17,595 nucleotides of DNA from Euryarchaeota archaeon UBA88. Lineage in GTDB: Archaea > Thermoplasmatota > Poseidoniia > Poseidoniales > Poseidoniaceae. The translations under genes and the position numbers were made by a program. The notes beneath the pieces are model-generated. The model had not been told where the DNA came from, made no database searches, and worked only from the letters and a program-made list of their open reading frames with translations. The stretch lies in assembly GCA_002499545.1 (NCBI GenBank), contig DAME01000041.1:21858-39452 (forward strand), written 5' to 3'. Positions 1 to 7,246 of this stretch are shown one piece after another (position 1 is the stretch's first letter; each line of letters starts with the position of its first letter).

Positions 1-110
1 CACATGTCGAATCAGACTACTGCACTGCATTACACCGCTTGAGGCTTTGAAACCATCGAATACTTGCTTTTCGTGCGAACTGTGAAGAAGTTAGGCCCCA
101 AGGCCGTACC

Positions 111-1511
111 ATGGCCGATGTTCGTATCGAAGCCGACACCATGGGCGAGTTGGAAGTTCCTGCCGACAAATACTACGGCTGCCAGACTGCACGTTCACTG
201 ATTAATTTCGACATTGGCCAGGACACCATGCCAAAGGGCGTCATTCGTGCATTCGGAATTCTCAAACAAGCCGCAGCAAAGACCAATGTTGCCTTGAAAC
301 AACTCGATCCAGAAGTTGGAGACTTGATTATTGCAGCGTCGCAAGAAGTTCTCGAGAATCGTCTCGACGACCATTTCCCGTTGCGAATATGGCAGACTGG
401 AAGTGGCACGCAGTCGAACATGAATACCAACGAAGTCATCGCCAACCGCGGCATTGAGATCGCTGGCGGCGTCCTCGGCTCAAAAGAACCAGTCCATCCA
501 AACGACCACGTTAACCGCGCACAATCTTCGAACGATACGTTCCCGACTGCCATGCACATTTCTGCTGCAGAAGCCATCACCCATGACCTCCTCCCCAGTG
601 TGCGCGCACTCCGTGATGCTCTGGCTGCTAAATCTCAGGAATGGAGCGACATTGTGAAAATTGGCCGCACCCATCTCATGGACGCTGTGCCGTTAACGCT
701 CGGACAAGAAGCATCGGGATGGGTTGCACAACTCGATGCAGACCTCCGCCGCATTGACTTTGCTCTCGATGATTTGTTTGAACTTGCTCTTGGCGGGACC
801 GCTGTTGGAACGGGCTTGAACACACACCCCTTGTTCGCTCAGATGGTTGCAGATGAAATTGCAAACATCACCGGACTCACGTTTTGTACTGCGGAAAATA
901 AGTTCGCACAGCTGGCAGCTCATGACGCGGTTGTTGCTGCGTCTGGGGCACTCAACACTCTCGCAGTCTCGCTGATGAAAATTGCCAACGATGTTCGCTG
1001 GCTTGGTTCAGGTCCGCGCTGCGGCATTGGGGAACTCGCCTTACCTGCGAATGAACCCGGCTCTTCAATCATGCCAGGAAAAGTCAATCCAACCCAAGCC
1101 GAAGCTCTGACCATGGTTTGCTGTCAAGTGATGGGCAACAATACGGCCATCACTGTGGGAGGCAGTCAAGGGAATTTTGAACTCAACGTCTTCAAGCCAA
1201 TGATGATTCACAACCTTCTTCATTCGATACAGTTGCTCACTGACTCATGCCGAGCATTCAGGACAAAGTGTGTGGAAGGATTGGAGCCTGTGCCTGAGGC
1301 TATCGACCGTCACCTCGAGAATTCACTGATGCTTGTTACCGCACTCAACAATCACATTGGATACGATAAGGCAGCGAAGATAGCAAAAAACGCCCACGAG
1401 AAGGGCACAACACTTCGTGAATCAGCACTTGAACTGGACTACCTGACAAATGAACAATTCGACGCCTGGGTGCGGCCTGAAGAAATGACTGGACCGCGCT
1501 CTTCAAACTGA
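111..1511 (+). CDS. fumC: Class II fumarate hydratase
   Basis: Cytosolic fumarase: reversible hydration of fumarate to L-malate in the TCA cycle. The 466-aa length is normal for the iron-independent class II family (homotetramer). The N-terminus follows the family pattern (RIExDTMGE at residues 5-13, VPADKYYG at 16-23), so the ATG at 111 is secure. Visible signatures are the substrate loop TGSGTQSNMNTNE (96-108), the HPNDHVNRAQSSND segment (129-142), catalytic-pair His188 in GRTHLMDA, and the superfamily signature GSSIMPGKVNP (317-327) with the catalytic-loop Ser. No key residue is missing. It stands alone; the next gene converges on it 7 nt beyond its stop. I see no clear TATA box; an AT-rich stretch near 58-65 is only a weak candidate. 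Aspartase and argininosuccinate lyase share the superfamily signature, but the SNMNTNE and THLMDA blocks favour fumarase. Confidence 0.96.
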   Translation: MADVRIEADTMGELEVPADKYYGCQTARSLINFDIGQDTMPKGVIRAFGILKQAAAKTNVALKQLDPEVGDLIIAASQEVLENRLDDHFPLRIWQTGSGTQSNMNTNEVIANRGIEIAGGVLGSKEPVHPNDHVNRAQSSNDTFPTAMHISAAEAITHDLLPSVRALRDALAAKSQEWSDIVKIGRTHLMDAVPLTLGQEASGWVAQLDADLRRIDFALDDLFELALGGTAVGTGLNTHPLFAQMVADEIANITGLTFCTAENKFAQLAAHDAVVAASGALNTLAVSLMKIANDVRWLGSGPRCGIGELALPANEPGSSIMPGKVNPTQAEALTMVCCQVMGNNTAITVGGSQGNFELNVFKPMMIHNLLHSIQLLTDSCRAFRTKCVEGLEPVPEAIDRHLENSLMLVTALNNHIGYDKAAKIAKNAHEKGTTLRESALELDYLTNEQFDAWVRPEEMTGPRSSN

Positions 1512-1518
1512 AGTTCAC

Positions 1519-1794
1519 CTATCGTGATCCTTCGACGAATATAAAGTTCACAATGACCTGGAAAATGAGAAACCATCCAACGATCATCCCGAACATCGCA
1601 AGGCCACCCGGGTCATTACCTGCAACGAGGTTGTAGCCAATAATGAGTGCCATAAGACCCATCAAGAAGAAGACTCGATACAGAATTTGAGTAAAGATCC
1701 GTGCCTTTACAGACATTGTCCGCCATCCGGCAAAGCCAAACCAACGTGCGATAAAACGAGCCTCCTGCTCTTCATATTCCTTCTCTTGATTCAT
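1519..1794 (-). CDS. Small two-helix membrane protein, last gene of the SPFH operon
   Basis: 91-aa protein of unrecognised family. A charged, Glu-rich head (residues 2-12) and a short WFGFAGW amphipathic stretch (18-24) precede two hydrophobic segments, about 37-56 and 65-86, ending in a short FVEGSR tail. The ATG at 1794 has a good ribosome site: GAGGTGA lies inside the last codons of the upstream RHH gene and only 3 nt separate that stop from this start, so translation is probably coupled. It converges with fumC, 7 nt apart. Its position in the operon suggests a membrane partner of the SPFH protein; this is inference from context only. Confidence 0.8.
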   Translation of the reverse strand: MNQEKEYEEQEARFIARWFGFAGWRTMSVKARIFTQILYRVFFLMGLMALIIGYNLVAGNDPGGLAMFGMIVGWFLIFQVIVNFIFVEGSR

Positions 1795-1797
1795 GGT

Positions 1798-1938
1798 TTA
1801 CTCACCTCGCTGTTCGATGATTGCTTTTTTCAATAGAAACTCGATTTGTCCATTCACCGAGCGCATATCACGTTCCGCCATACGCCGGAGAACCTCGTGC
1901 AATTCGGGGTCGATACGAAGTAATATCCTTTTTTTCAA
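1798..1938 (-). CDS. 46-aa ribbon-helix-helix (Arc-like) DNA-binding protein, TTG start
   Basis: Very short gene starting with TTG. The product begins (M/L)KKRILLRIDPELHEVLRR and continues MAERDMRSVNGQIEFLLKKA, the layout of an Arc/MetJ-type RHH domain: a polar beta strand (KRILLRI, residues 3-9), helix A (PELHEVLRRMAERD, 11-24), a turn with conserved SVN (28-30) and helix B (GQIEFLLKKAIIEQ, 30-43). Such proteins dimerise and place the strand in the DNA major groove. The start is supported by AGGTGA six bases upstream, which contains the TGA stop of the preceding 74-aa gene; an in-frame stop blocks any longer form. No tail or toxin follows, so it is nearly a bare DNA-binding domain. It probably autoregulates this operon (see palindromes at 3138-3163). 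Arc-like RHH genes next to SPFH genes with the same C-terminal motif also occur in bacteria, from memory and not checked here. Confidence 0.88.
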   Translation of the reverse strand: MKKRILLRIDPELHEVLRRMAERDMRSVNGQIEFLLKKAIIEQRGE

Positions 1939-1944
1939 TTCAAT

Positions 1945-2169
1945 TCACCTAATCAAATTAAAATACACTGTGGAGAAGAGATTCCCAACCCCGATCACAA
2001 TCAATAGAATGATGGTCAGATAGAACGCACGAGGCGCTTCTTCTTTTGTCCTCCACCCCTTGCCGCGCACGTGCACTCTCTGTCGCACCCAACAATACCC
2101 TACGTATGTAAACACCATGATTGAAATCACTACAGATGGTATGACAGAAACCAGTACTCGTATTTCCAT
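1945..2169 (-). CDS. Small two-helix membrane protein in SPFH operon
   Basis: 74-aa protein of unrecognised family. Two hydrophobic segments (about 5-28 and 48-71) flank a strongly basic loop (RQRVHVRGKGWRTKEEAPR, about 29-47), which by the positive-inside rule should face the cytoplasm, placing both termini outside. It starts 9 nt after the SPFH stop with a GAAGAG purine run just before the ATG, and its own TGA lies within the AGGTGA ribosome site of the RHH gene, so the three genes are read as a unit. It may be a partner or membrane adaptor of the SPFH protein; the sequence gives no enzymatic motif. Confidence 0.78.
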   Translation of the reverse strand: MEIRVLVSVIPSVVISIMVFTYVGYCWVRQRVHVRGKGWRTKEEAPRAFYLTIILLIVIGVGNLFSTVYFNLIR

Positions 2170-2178
2170 CTCTTCACA

Positions 2179-3120
2179 TCACTGGTAGAGTGTTCCAGTA
2201 TTGACAATTGGGGTTGTATCTGTCTCTGAGCAAAGTACGACGAGCAGGTTGCTGACCATCGAGGCTTTTTTGTCTTCATCCAATTCGATGATGTTCTTGG
2301 CACTCAGTTGCTCAAGAGCAAGCTCGACCATACCCACTGCACCTTTGACAATCTCGCTGCGAGCGGCTACGACAGCACTTGCTTGCTGACGTCGAAGCAT
2401 TGCTTGAGCGATTTCTTGGGAGTAAGCAAGGTGGCTGATTCGTGCTTCAAGCACCTGAATTCCAGCGCGCTTGAGGCGGTCTTCAACCGACAGTTGCAAC
2501 TCTTGGGCGATGACTTCTTGATGACTGGAAAGAGCAATCCCTCCAACGTCTTTGTCTTCGATGATGTCGTACGGGTACTTTGTAGCCATTGCTCGAAGGG
2601 CAGCCTCGCTCTGAATCTGTACGTAGTCATGGTAGTTGTCAACTTCAAACAGTGCTTCTGCCGTATCAACGACTTTCCACACGACCACCGCAGCAATTTC
2701 AATCGGGTTAGCATTCACGTCGTTGACTTTGAGTTTGGTTGATTCAAAATTCCGAATTCGGAGCGAAATCTTCTGCTTCTCATACAGCGGGTTGATGAGA
2801 AAGTGAAAACCTTCTTCGTCAACAGTTCCCGCATATTTTCCGAAAAACTGTAGCGCAGCACCTTCATTCGGGTTGATAACGAGGTAGCTGTTAAACATGA
2901 CAAACCAAAGTATGGCAATAAAAATCTGAAGTAGGATCCCAAGTGCGACACCCAATCCTCCAGCTGCATAAAGAACAAACGTAGCGAGGAAGATTGCTGG
3001 CACTACGAGAATGTGAATCGCAAGTCCGAGGAAACCGTTCAATGTCGATCTCGATACGTCTTTGAACATCACTTCGTCAGACGGGGGCTGTATTTGGCTG
3101 GGGGCTGGTGCTGGTTGCAT
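2179..3120 (-). CDS. SPFH / band 7 (stomatin-prohibitin-like) membrane scaffold protein
   Basis: 313 aa from the ATG at 3120. A GTG three codons upstream (3129) is an alternative start. Numbering from the GTG: a short Pro-rich head (5-16), two adjacent membrane segments (about 32-55 and 57-79), then a band 7 domain beginning VINPNEGAALQFFGKYAGTV (84-103), with typical blocks VVVWKVVDTAEALFEVDNY (148-166), SEAALRAMATKYPYD (174-188) and a helical stretch SQEIAQAMLRRQQAS (237-251). The C-terminus ends TPIVNTGTLYQ. SPFH proteins oligomerise on membranes and organise microdomains; no client can be read from sequence. A TATA-like TTTATGAT (3157-3150, minus strand) lies about 33 nt upstream of the ATG, between palindromic GATATC elements. 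It heads a four-gene operon with two small membrane proteins and an RHH regulator. Confidence 0.9.
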   Translation of the reverse strand: MQPAPAPSQIQPPSDEVMFKDVSRSTLNGFLGLAIHILVVPAIFLATFVLYAAGGLGVALGILLQIFIAILWFVMFNSYLVINPNEGAALQFFGKYAGTVDEEGFHFLINPLYEKQKISLRIRNFESTKLKVNDVNANPIEIAAVVVWKVVDTAEALFEVDNYHDYVQIQSEAALRAMATKYPYDIIEDKDVGGIALSSHQEVIAQELQLSVEDRLKRAGIQVLEARISHLAYSQEIAQAMLRRQQASAVVAARSEIVKGAVGMVELALEQLSAKNIIELDEDKKASMVSNLLVVLCSETDTTPIVNTGTLYQ

Positions 3121-3137
3121 GGCTCTCACATCAGCGG

Positions 3138-3163
3138 TATCATAGTGATATCATAAAGATATC
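3138..3163. promoter_or_regulatory. Promoter with tandem GATATC palindromes; candidate RHH operator
   Basis: Two GATATC palindromes (3147-3152 and 3158-3163) sit 11 bp apart centre to centre, one helical turn, and a third overlapping inverted repeat, TATCA-TAG-TGATA, covers 3138-3150. They bracket the TATA-like element of the SPFH operon (about 3150-3157, minus strand). RHH repressors usually bind tandem short palindromes on one DNA face, so this fits autoregulation by the operon's own RHH protein. One more GATATC lies at 3256-3261, where the TATA box of the divergent gene should be. GATATC is itself TATA-like, so part of the pattern may be plain promoter sequence. Confidence 0.45.
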
Positions 3164-3190
3164 GCACAGAATGAATAACACCAATGTTTT

Positions 3191-3212
3191 TGTTTAAGCA
3201 GAATGTTAAACA
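3191..3212. repeat. Inverted repeat in divergent intergenic region
   Basis: Perfect 7-bp arms TGTTTAA (3191-3197) and TTAAACA (3206-3212) separated by 8 bp, midway between the SPFH operon and the surface-protein gene. It could be an operator for either promoter. The arms are AT-rich and no T-run follows, which argues against a terminator. The rest of the 3121-3282 gap holds the two promoters and nothing else that I recognise. Confidence 0.35.
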
Positions 3213-3282
3213 CCCACGCCTCATTTCAGTTTTACCAAATTGAATAGAAAAAGTTGATATCGTATTAAAATTACGAGTACTT

Positions 3283-5550
3283 ATGAATATCACCCAAAAG
3301 ACCCCGAGTGTTGTTTTAACTGCCCTTTTCTTGGTAGCCCTGGTTCCAATCGGAGCAGTGAATGCGGTACCAACTGTAGCTTCCGAGTTTTACTATGGCG
3401 TTGAGTACGATTGGAGCAGCGTAGATACCGACCTTGAAAACCTCACAGGCCTCGACGTACCTGAAATATTTGGTGAAGTGATGGGGGCAGCAGACGATGC
3501 AGGTCTTCATTTGATTCTAGGCCAATTACAAACTGGCTCTTCAAATGTCTATATCCATCATACGGAAAACATCATGCCCCAAACCATTCAAGACAATGAT
3601 GGAAAGAACGTTTCAGTATGGAGTAGAACTGATGACGTGACCCTAAGGCACGGTATTCTGGCCGATTCAATTCTTCAAACTGACTGGTCTGAAACCATCT
3701 TTGGAACCGAACCAAAAAGTTTCGACATCAATATGTTCCAAAGTCTTGAGCAAGTATTAACTGTGGATATGACATATACCGAATACCTCGATACTAACAG
3801 TGACCTTGTCGGGGCTGATATGATATTTAGCATGGCGACATCGATTGAATTTGACCTCAATGTTGATGCTCTCTTCGAAGGCGGTGGAGAAGAATTCCCT
3901 ATTGATTTTGATTCCACTTTATCAGCTGGTTATTCCATCACTGATTCAACATCGCAATGGCGGCTCAACTCTCCGGATTCAATATATGTTGATATTTCTT
4001 CAAATGATAATTTCAATTGGGACTGCCACGACTGTGGAAGCATTGATGGAAATTATACTGGTACTTTCGATTACCTGTTTTCTCTGAACGGAATCCCTAC
4101 TGAGGATTTTGGTCTAGATGTAGGCGAATTTGATCTTGATGTTTCTGATTCACTCACAAACTCCGGAACGTTCGATATGGATGTAAATGGAGAATATGAT
4201 TTTGATATGGGCGAATCGCTGACTGTTGACTTAGGTGATGGAGAAGGCATGACTACTCAAGTGCAGTCATGCGAGTCTTGCCTTCCTGGAAATCCACTGA
4301 TGTTCTTAATGATGGGTCATGTATTGGCAGGCTCTGGAGAATCATTCGCTCAACAAATTACTGATGACATTGGAGAAGAACTCTCTGATGGTCTTGCAAG
4401 TACTTTGAACAGTGTGTTGGGCGGGTTCAATGCAGAAGGTAACACGGATGGAAACCTTGCACTCTACGTCTTTGACGGCGAAGATGCAAGCGGATCTCCA
4501 TCTGACGGAACCGACGACAACCTTATTCGAATTACTATGACCCAAGGAGGTGACATTAACTGGGAGGCAGTCTCTGTGAATATTTCAGTCAATAACGGCG
4601 CACCTATCACCTGTGGCAATACTCCAAGCAGTACTGCTGGCTGCGTGCTAGTTGAGTACGGCGACGTCGGCGACCAAGTTTGGTCCGTTGGTGACGGCGT
4701 TACCATCAAGGAAAACGGCGTGGACATCTGTTCGATTGGATGTGATATTGAATTTACCATTACCGATACCTGGGAAGGCAAGACTCTCGACGAAAGTAGC
4801 GGTATACAAGCCCGCAGCATGTCGTCAAATGATTCAAGGTTTATCTGCGATAACGGAAATGATATTCCTTTGTATTGGTATGATGATGGGTATGATGACT
4901 GTGGTGACAGATCAGATGAACCGAATATGCCGTATCCAAGCGATAAACTTGAAACAATTGCACGCGCTCTTTCAGACTCAAACCTTCAAGATGTGCTTGA
5001 ACAATTTGCTCTTAATCTCGAGAATCGCCTTGAACTCATTGAACCATTCGACACACTTCCCTACAATGATGCTATGTGGGCGCCTCTGTGGAGCAACGAA
5101 CACGCGAGCATGGTGGGCGTTGGGGTGTATGTCATGAATGAAACTGGTTCTTACACTATGGCGGGGCCTGTGACTGAAGGTTACTCTGATGATTTACCTG
5201 CAAAACTGAGTATTCGGTATCTAAGCGGCCTCGATGCAAACACTGCCACCAACGGAATGGAAGATGCAGTGAGTCTTTCGACTATCGTCGACGTGAAAGA
5301 ACATGACTTGGCCGATATTGTTGATGATCTTGAATCCGCAGGAATCGACGTAACAAACTTCCTTCTTCCACCGATTTCAAACACTACGGATGATATTGAC
5401 GACCAAGCTTCTCCAACTGCCGAAGAACTCGCAGAGGAGGCTGGAATAGTGCCTTTCCTTTCACCAATAACAATGATTGCAATTATCGCCCTAGCTGGCG
5501 TAGTAGCGGGAAATCGACAGAAAGAACATCGTGAAGAAGACGATTATTGA
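3283..5550 (+). CDS. Secreted, C-terminally anchored surface protein with pilin-like and LDLa-like segments
   Basis: 755-aa exported protein of unknown function. A Sec signal peptide occupies about 1-28 (hydrophobic 10-26, likely cleavage after NA at 27-28). The ectodomain is acidic and rich in beta-forming sequence, with a Asp-repeating stretch at 276-320. All ten cysteines fall in five close pairs (248/251, 330/333, 444/454, 483/487, 522/540), suggesting disulphides. Residues 412-497 (MTQGGDINWEAVSVNIS, then WSVGDGVTIKENG) resemble the C-terminal sandwich of archaeal type IV pilins. Residues 520-546 resemble an LDL-receptor class A repeat (CDNG, IPLYW, DDGYDDCGDRSDE). About seven N-glycosylation sequons are present. 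The C-terminus has an anchor helix (about 723-743) followed by a charged tail NRQKEHREEDDY, so most of the chain is outside the cell. It is AT-richer than neighbouring housekeeping genes. Adhesion or substrate binding is a guess. Confidence 0.88.
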   Translation: MNITQKTPSVVLTALFLVALVPIGAVNAVPTVASEFYYGVEYDWSSVDTDLENLTGLDVPEIFGEVMGAADDAGLHLILGQLQTGSSNVYIHHTENIMPQTIQDNDGKNVSVWSRTDDVTLRHGILADSILQTDWSETIFGTEPKSFDINMFQSLEQVLTVDMTYTEYLDTNSDLVGADMIFSMATSIEFDLNVDALFEGGGEEFPIDFDSTLSAGYSITDSTSQWRLNSPDSIYVDISSNDNFNWDCHDCGSIDGNYTGTFDYLFSLNGIPTEDFGLDVGEFDLDVSDSLTNSGTFDMDVNGEYDFDMGESLTVDLGDGEGMTTQVQSCESCLPGNPLMFLMMGHVLAGSGESFAQQITDDIGEELSDGLASTLNSVLGGFNAEGNTDGNLALYVFDGEDASGSPSDGTDDNLIRITMTQGGDINWEAVSVNISVNNGAPITCGNTPSSTAGCVLVEYGDVGDQVWSVGDGVTIKENGVDICSIGCDIEFTITDTWEGKTLDESSGIQARSMSSNDSRFICDNGNDIPLYWYDDGYDDCGDRSDEPNMPYPSDKLETIARALSDSNLQDVLEQFALNLENRLELIEPFDTLPYNDAMWAPLWSNEHASMVGVGVYVMNETGSYTMAGPVTEGYSDDLPAKLSIRYLSGLDANTATNGMEDAVSLSTIVDVKEHDLADIVDDLESAGIDVTNFLLPPISNTTDDIDDQASPTAEELAEEAGIVPFLSPITMIAIIALAGVVAGNRQKEHREEDDY

Positions 5551-5582
5551 ATGCTCAAGTATGAGTTGTAGGTGGGCAAATT

Positions 5583-6551
5583 ATGTCCCTAAGGCCTCAC
5601 CATACCCGGGCCGGAGATTGTTTGAGGACACTCGGTACAATCCTCATAGCGATTCATCTTTTCCTCTCTGCTTGGCTAGTAATTCAATTTGAAGGACAAT
5701 ATACTGAAGGCCAACCTTCTCCGACAGAAGTACAAGCACTGATTGCTATTGATAAAGAGCAGACTTTGATTGATGTAGAAATGAAAAATTCAACTTCTTT
5801 TCTGTTGTATATCATTCTTCGAGACTATGATGATTCGATAGCTCTCAACCAGGGAGTATCAGACAACACTTCCTCAGAAAACGATTCAGAATCATTGAAC
5901 GATTCACAGGAGTCCAATCAAAAGAGTAATCAGAGGTCATCCATGATATCTGAGTCGGAACAACATGAACCAGTCGAATGGTTAAAAAGTGGGCGAAAGG
6001 CAACATTGGCTGCGCTTGTATTGGTCTGTCTAAGTGAACTAATCTGTCTGATTTCTATTCCTTTTAACACAACTTTACGTGCAGTTTTATGGATGGGTGT
6101 AGTCATATGCTTCTCGGTTGTCATCCCTGCTACATATGTTTTAGACCTCGGAGAAGATAATTCCAGAGGTGATGATGGACCGGAAGAATCAGATGGAAGT
6201 GGTGCACTTGCTCGTGAGACATTTATCACTCAAACTGAAGATGGAGCCATCGCACATGAGCGTACGAGTATTGAAAATTCACTTATTCGCAATGGTATCC
6301 GATTTGAAATGATGTTTAGCGGATATGATCTCGGGTTAATTGAACCTGAGAACTATTCTCACGTGCGGAGTGAAATTCCCAACCAAAACAGTTCACATGC
6401 GAATTCATATGTAGAGTTTCAGTCGAACTTAGAGTTAAGATATGGGAAAAATATTCCTTCTGTGTTTCTTATTCCACTATTGTGGTTTTTCTTTCCAGCG
6501 AAATCAGAAGCCAAATCTGTGATTGATTCCAATGTTCTTGAAGCTGAGTGA
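5583..6551 (+). CDS. Membrane protein of unknown function
   Basis: 322 aa; family not recognised. Hydrophobic segments lie at about 15-35, 138-160, 166-187 and 291-305, the last bordered by KSEAK. Between the first two is a region (37-135) that becomes Ser/Asn/Asp/Gln-rich low complexity (about 92-128); a second hydrophilic region, 188-290, has an acidic stretch (190-206). It begins 32 nt after the surface-protein stop with GTAGGTGG about 7 nt before the ATG, so the two genes are probably co-transcribed and the protein may assist or anchor the surface protein (inference). Base composition is AT-rich like the preceding gene and unlike the housekeeping genes after it. It ends 1 nt from the converging GuaAA gene. 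Confidence 0.75.
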   Translation: MSLRPHHTRAGDCLRTLGTILIAIHLFLSAWLVIQFEGQYTEGQPSPTEVQALIAIDKEQTLIDVEMKNSTSFLLYIILRDYDDSIALNQGVSDNTSSENDSESLNDSQESNQKSNQRSSMISESEQHEPVEWLKSGRKATLAALVLVCLSELICLISIPFNTTLRAVLWMGVVICFSVVIPATYVLDLGEDNSRGDDGPEESDGSGALARETFITQTEDGAIAHERTSIENSLIRNGIRFEMMFSGYDLGLIEPENYSHVRSEIPNQNSSHANSYVEFQSNLELRYGKNIPSVFLIPLLWFFFPAKSEAKSVIDSNVLEAE

Positions 6552-6552
6552 A

Positions 6553-7146
6553 TTACTGTTTATCGCGTGCTTTTCGGCACACTTCTACAAAATTCTCAAA
6601 CATTTCTTTACCGAACTCCGAGTCGTTGACTTCGGGGTGAAATTGCAGGCCAAAACGAGTTCCTTGCGTATTTTCCATTCCCTGAACTCTGCATGAATCA
6701 CTGCCTGCCGTGATAAAAAATCCTTCAGGGACTTCGTGGACTTCATCGTTGTGCGATTCCCACACAGTCTGTGACTGTGCGGTTCTGTTGAAGATTACAC
6801 CGCCGCCATTTTCCAGTTCAATCTGCATAGCGCCAAACTCTGGTTCAGGCGATTCACGAGCGTCGCCACCGTAGAATCGGGCCATGAACTGATGTCCAGC
6901 ACAGATTCCAAGAATCGGAACATCCAGTTCGAGGTACGCTCCGCAATTGCCTAATTCTCCGGTGAGACCGACTCGAGCAGCTCCACCTGACAAGATGATT
7001 CCATCAACGTCTCGTAGCTCTTCAACCGGCGTCATATTGTCGATAATTTGGGTATCGACTTTCAGGTATCGCAGCATTCGCCACTCGCGATGCGTCCATT
7101 GTCCGCCGTTGTCAACAACATCAATGACGAGTGGTTTTTCTTCCAT
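6553..7146 (-). CDS. guaAA: GMP synthase glutamine amidotransferase subunit A
   Basis: 197-aa class I glutamine amidotransferase. It releases ammonia from glutamine for the separate ATP-pyrophosphatase subunit that converts XMP to GMP. The start at 7146 is chosen because the domain begins at once (MEEKPLVIDVVDNGGQ) and GGTGA lies a few bases upstream; a further 20 upstream codons are open but do not look like family sequence. Landmarks: SGGAARVG (53-60), nucleophile Cys82 in GICAGHQ, and His170 with Glu172 in LQFHPEV. The length matches archaeal stand-alone GuaAA, unlike bacterial fused GuaA of about 520 aa, and is one of the better archaeal indicators here. The ATPase subunit is not in the window. 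The substrate loops fit GMP synthase better than the anthranilate or carbamoyl-phosphate enzymes. Confidence 0.93.
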   Translation of the reverse strand: MEEKPLVIDVVDNGGQWTHREWRMLRYLKVDTQIIDNMTPVEELRDVDGIILSGGAARVGLTGELGNCGAYLELDVPILGICAGHQFMARFYGGDARESPEPEFGAMQIELENGGGVIFNRTAQSQTVWESHNDEVHEVPEGFFITAGSDSCRVQGMENTQGTRFGLQFHPEVNDSEFGKEMFENFVEVCRKARDKQ

Positions 7147-7246
7147 AATCTCACCTGTAATTTGCCGTGTTAGCCGAATAACCATGAACATGCCGCCCAA
7201 AATCACAGGAGAATGGTTTCATGATGCAGGAGAAGAACCGGAGAGC

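Noticed and set aside
4..42. Short ATG frame of 12 codons at the window's left edge
   Set aside because: Too short to assess, no ribosome site, no recognisable sequence; bases 1-110 otherwise hold only the fumC upstream region.
1798..1938. RHH gene as the antitoxin of a toxin-antitoxin pair
   Set aside because: No toxin-like neighbour (MazF, ParE, RelE, PIN or HicA type) is present; the adjacent small proteins are two-helix membrane proteins in a longer operon.
2308..2742. 144-residue plus-strand frame inside the SPFH gene
   Set aside because: Antisense shadow of a well-supported band 7 domain, without a promoter or family features.
7147..7206. 20-residue N-terminal extension of GuaAA
   Set aside because: The family domain starts at the 7146 ATG, which has a GGTGA site; the extension has no family similarity.
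6947..7246. N-terminal extension of the FAD oxidoreductase
   Set aside because: It runs antisense through guaAA and its promoter; the Rossmann fold begins exactly at the ATG at 7247.
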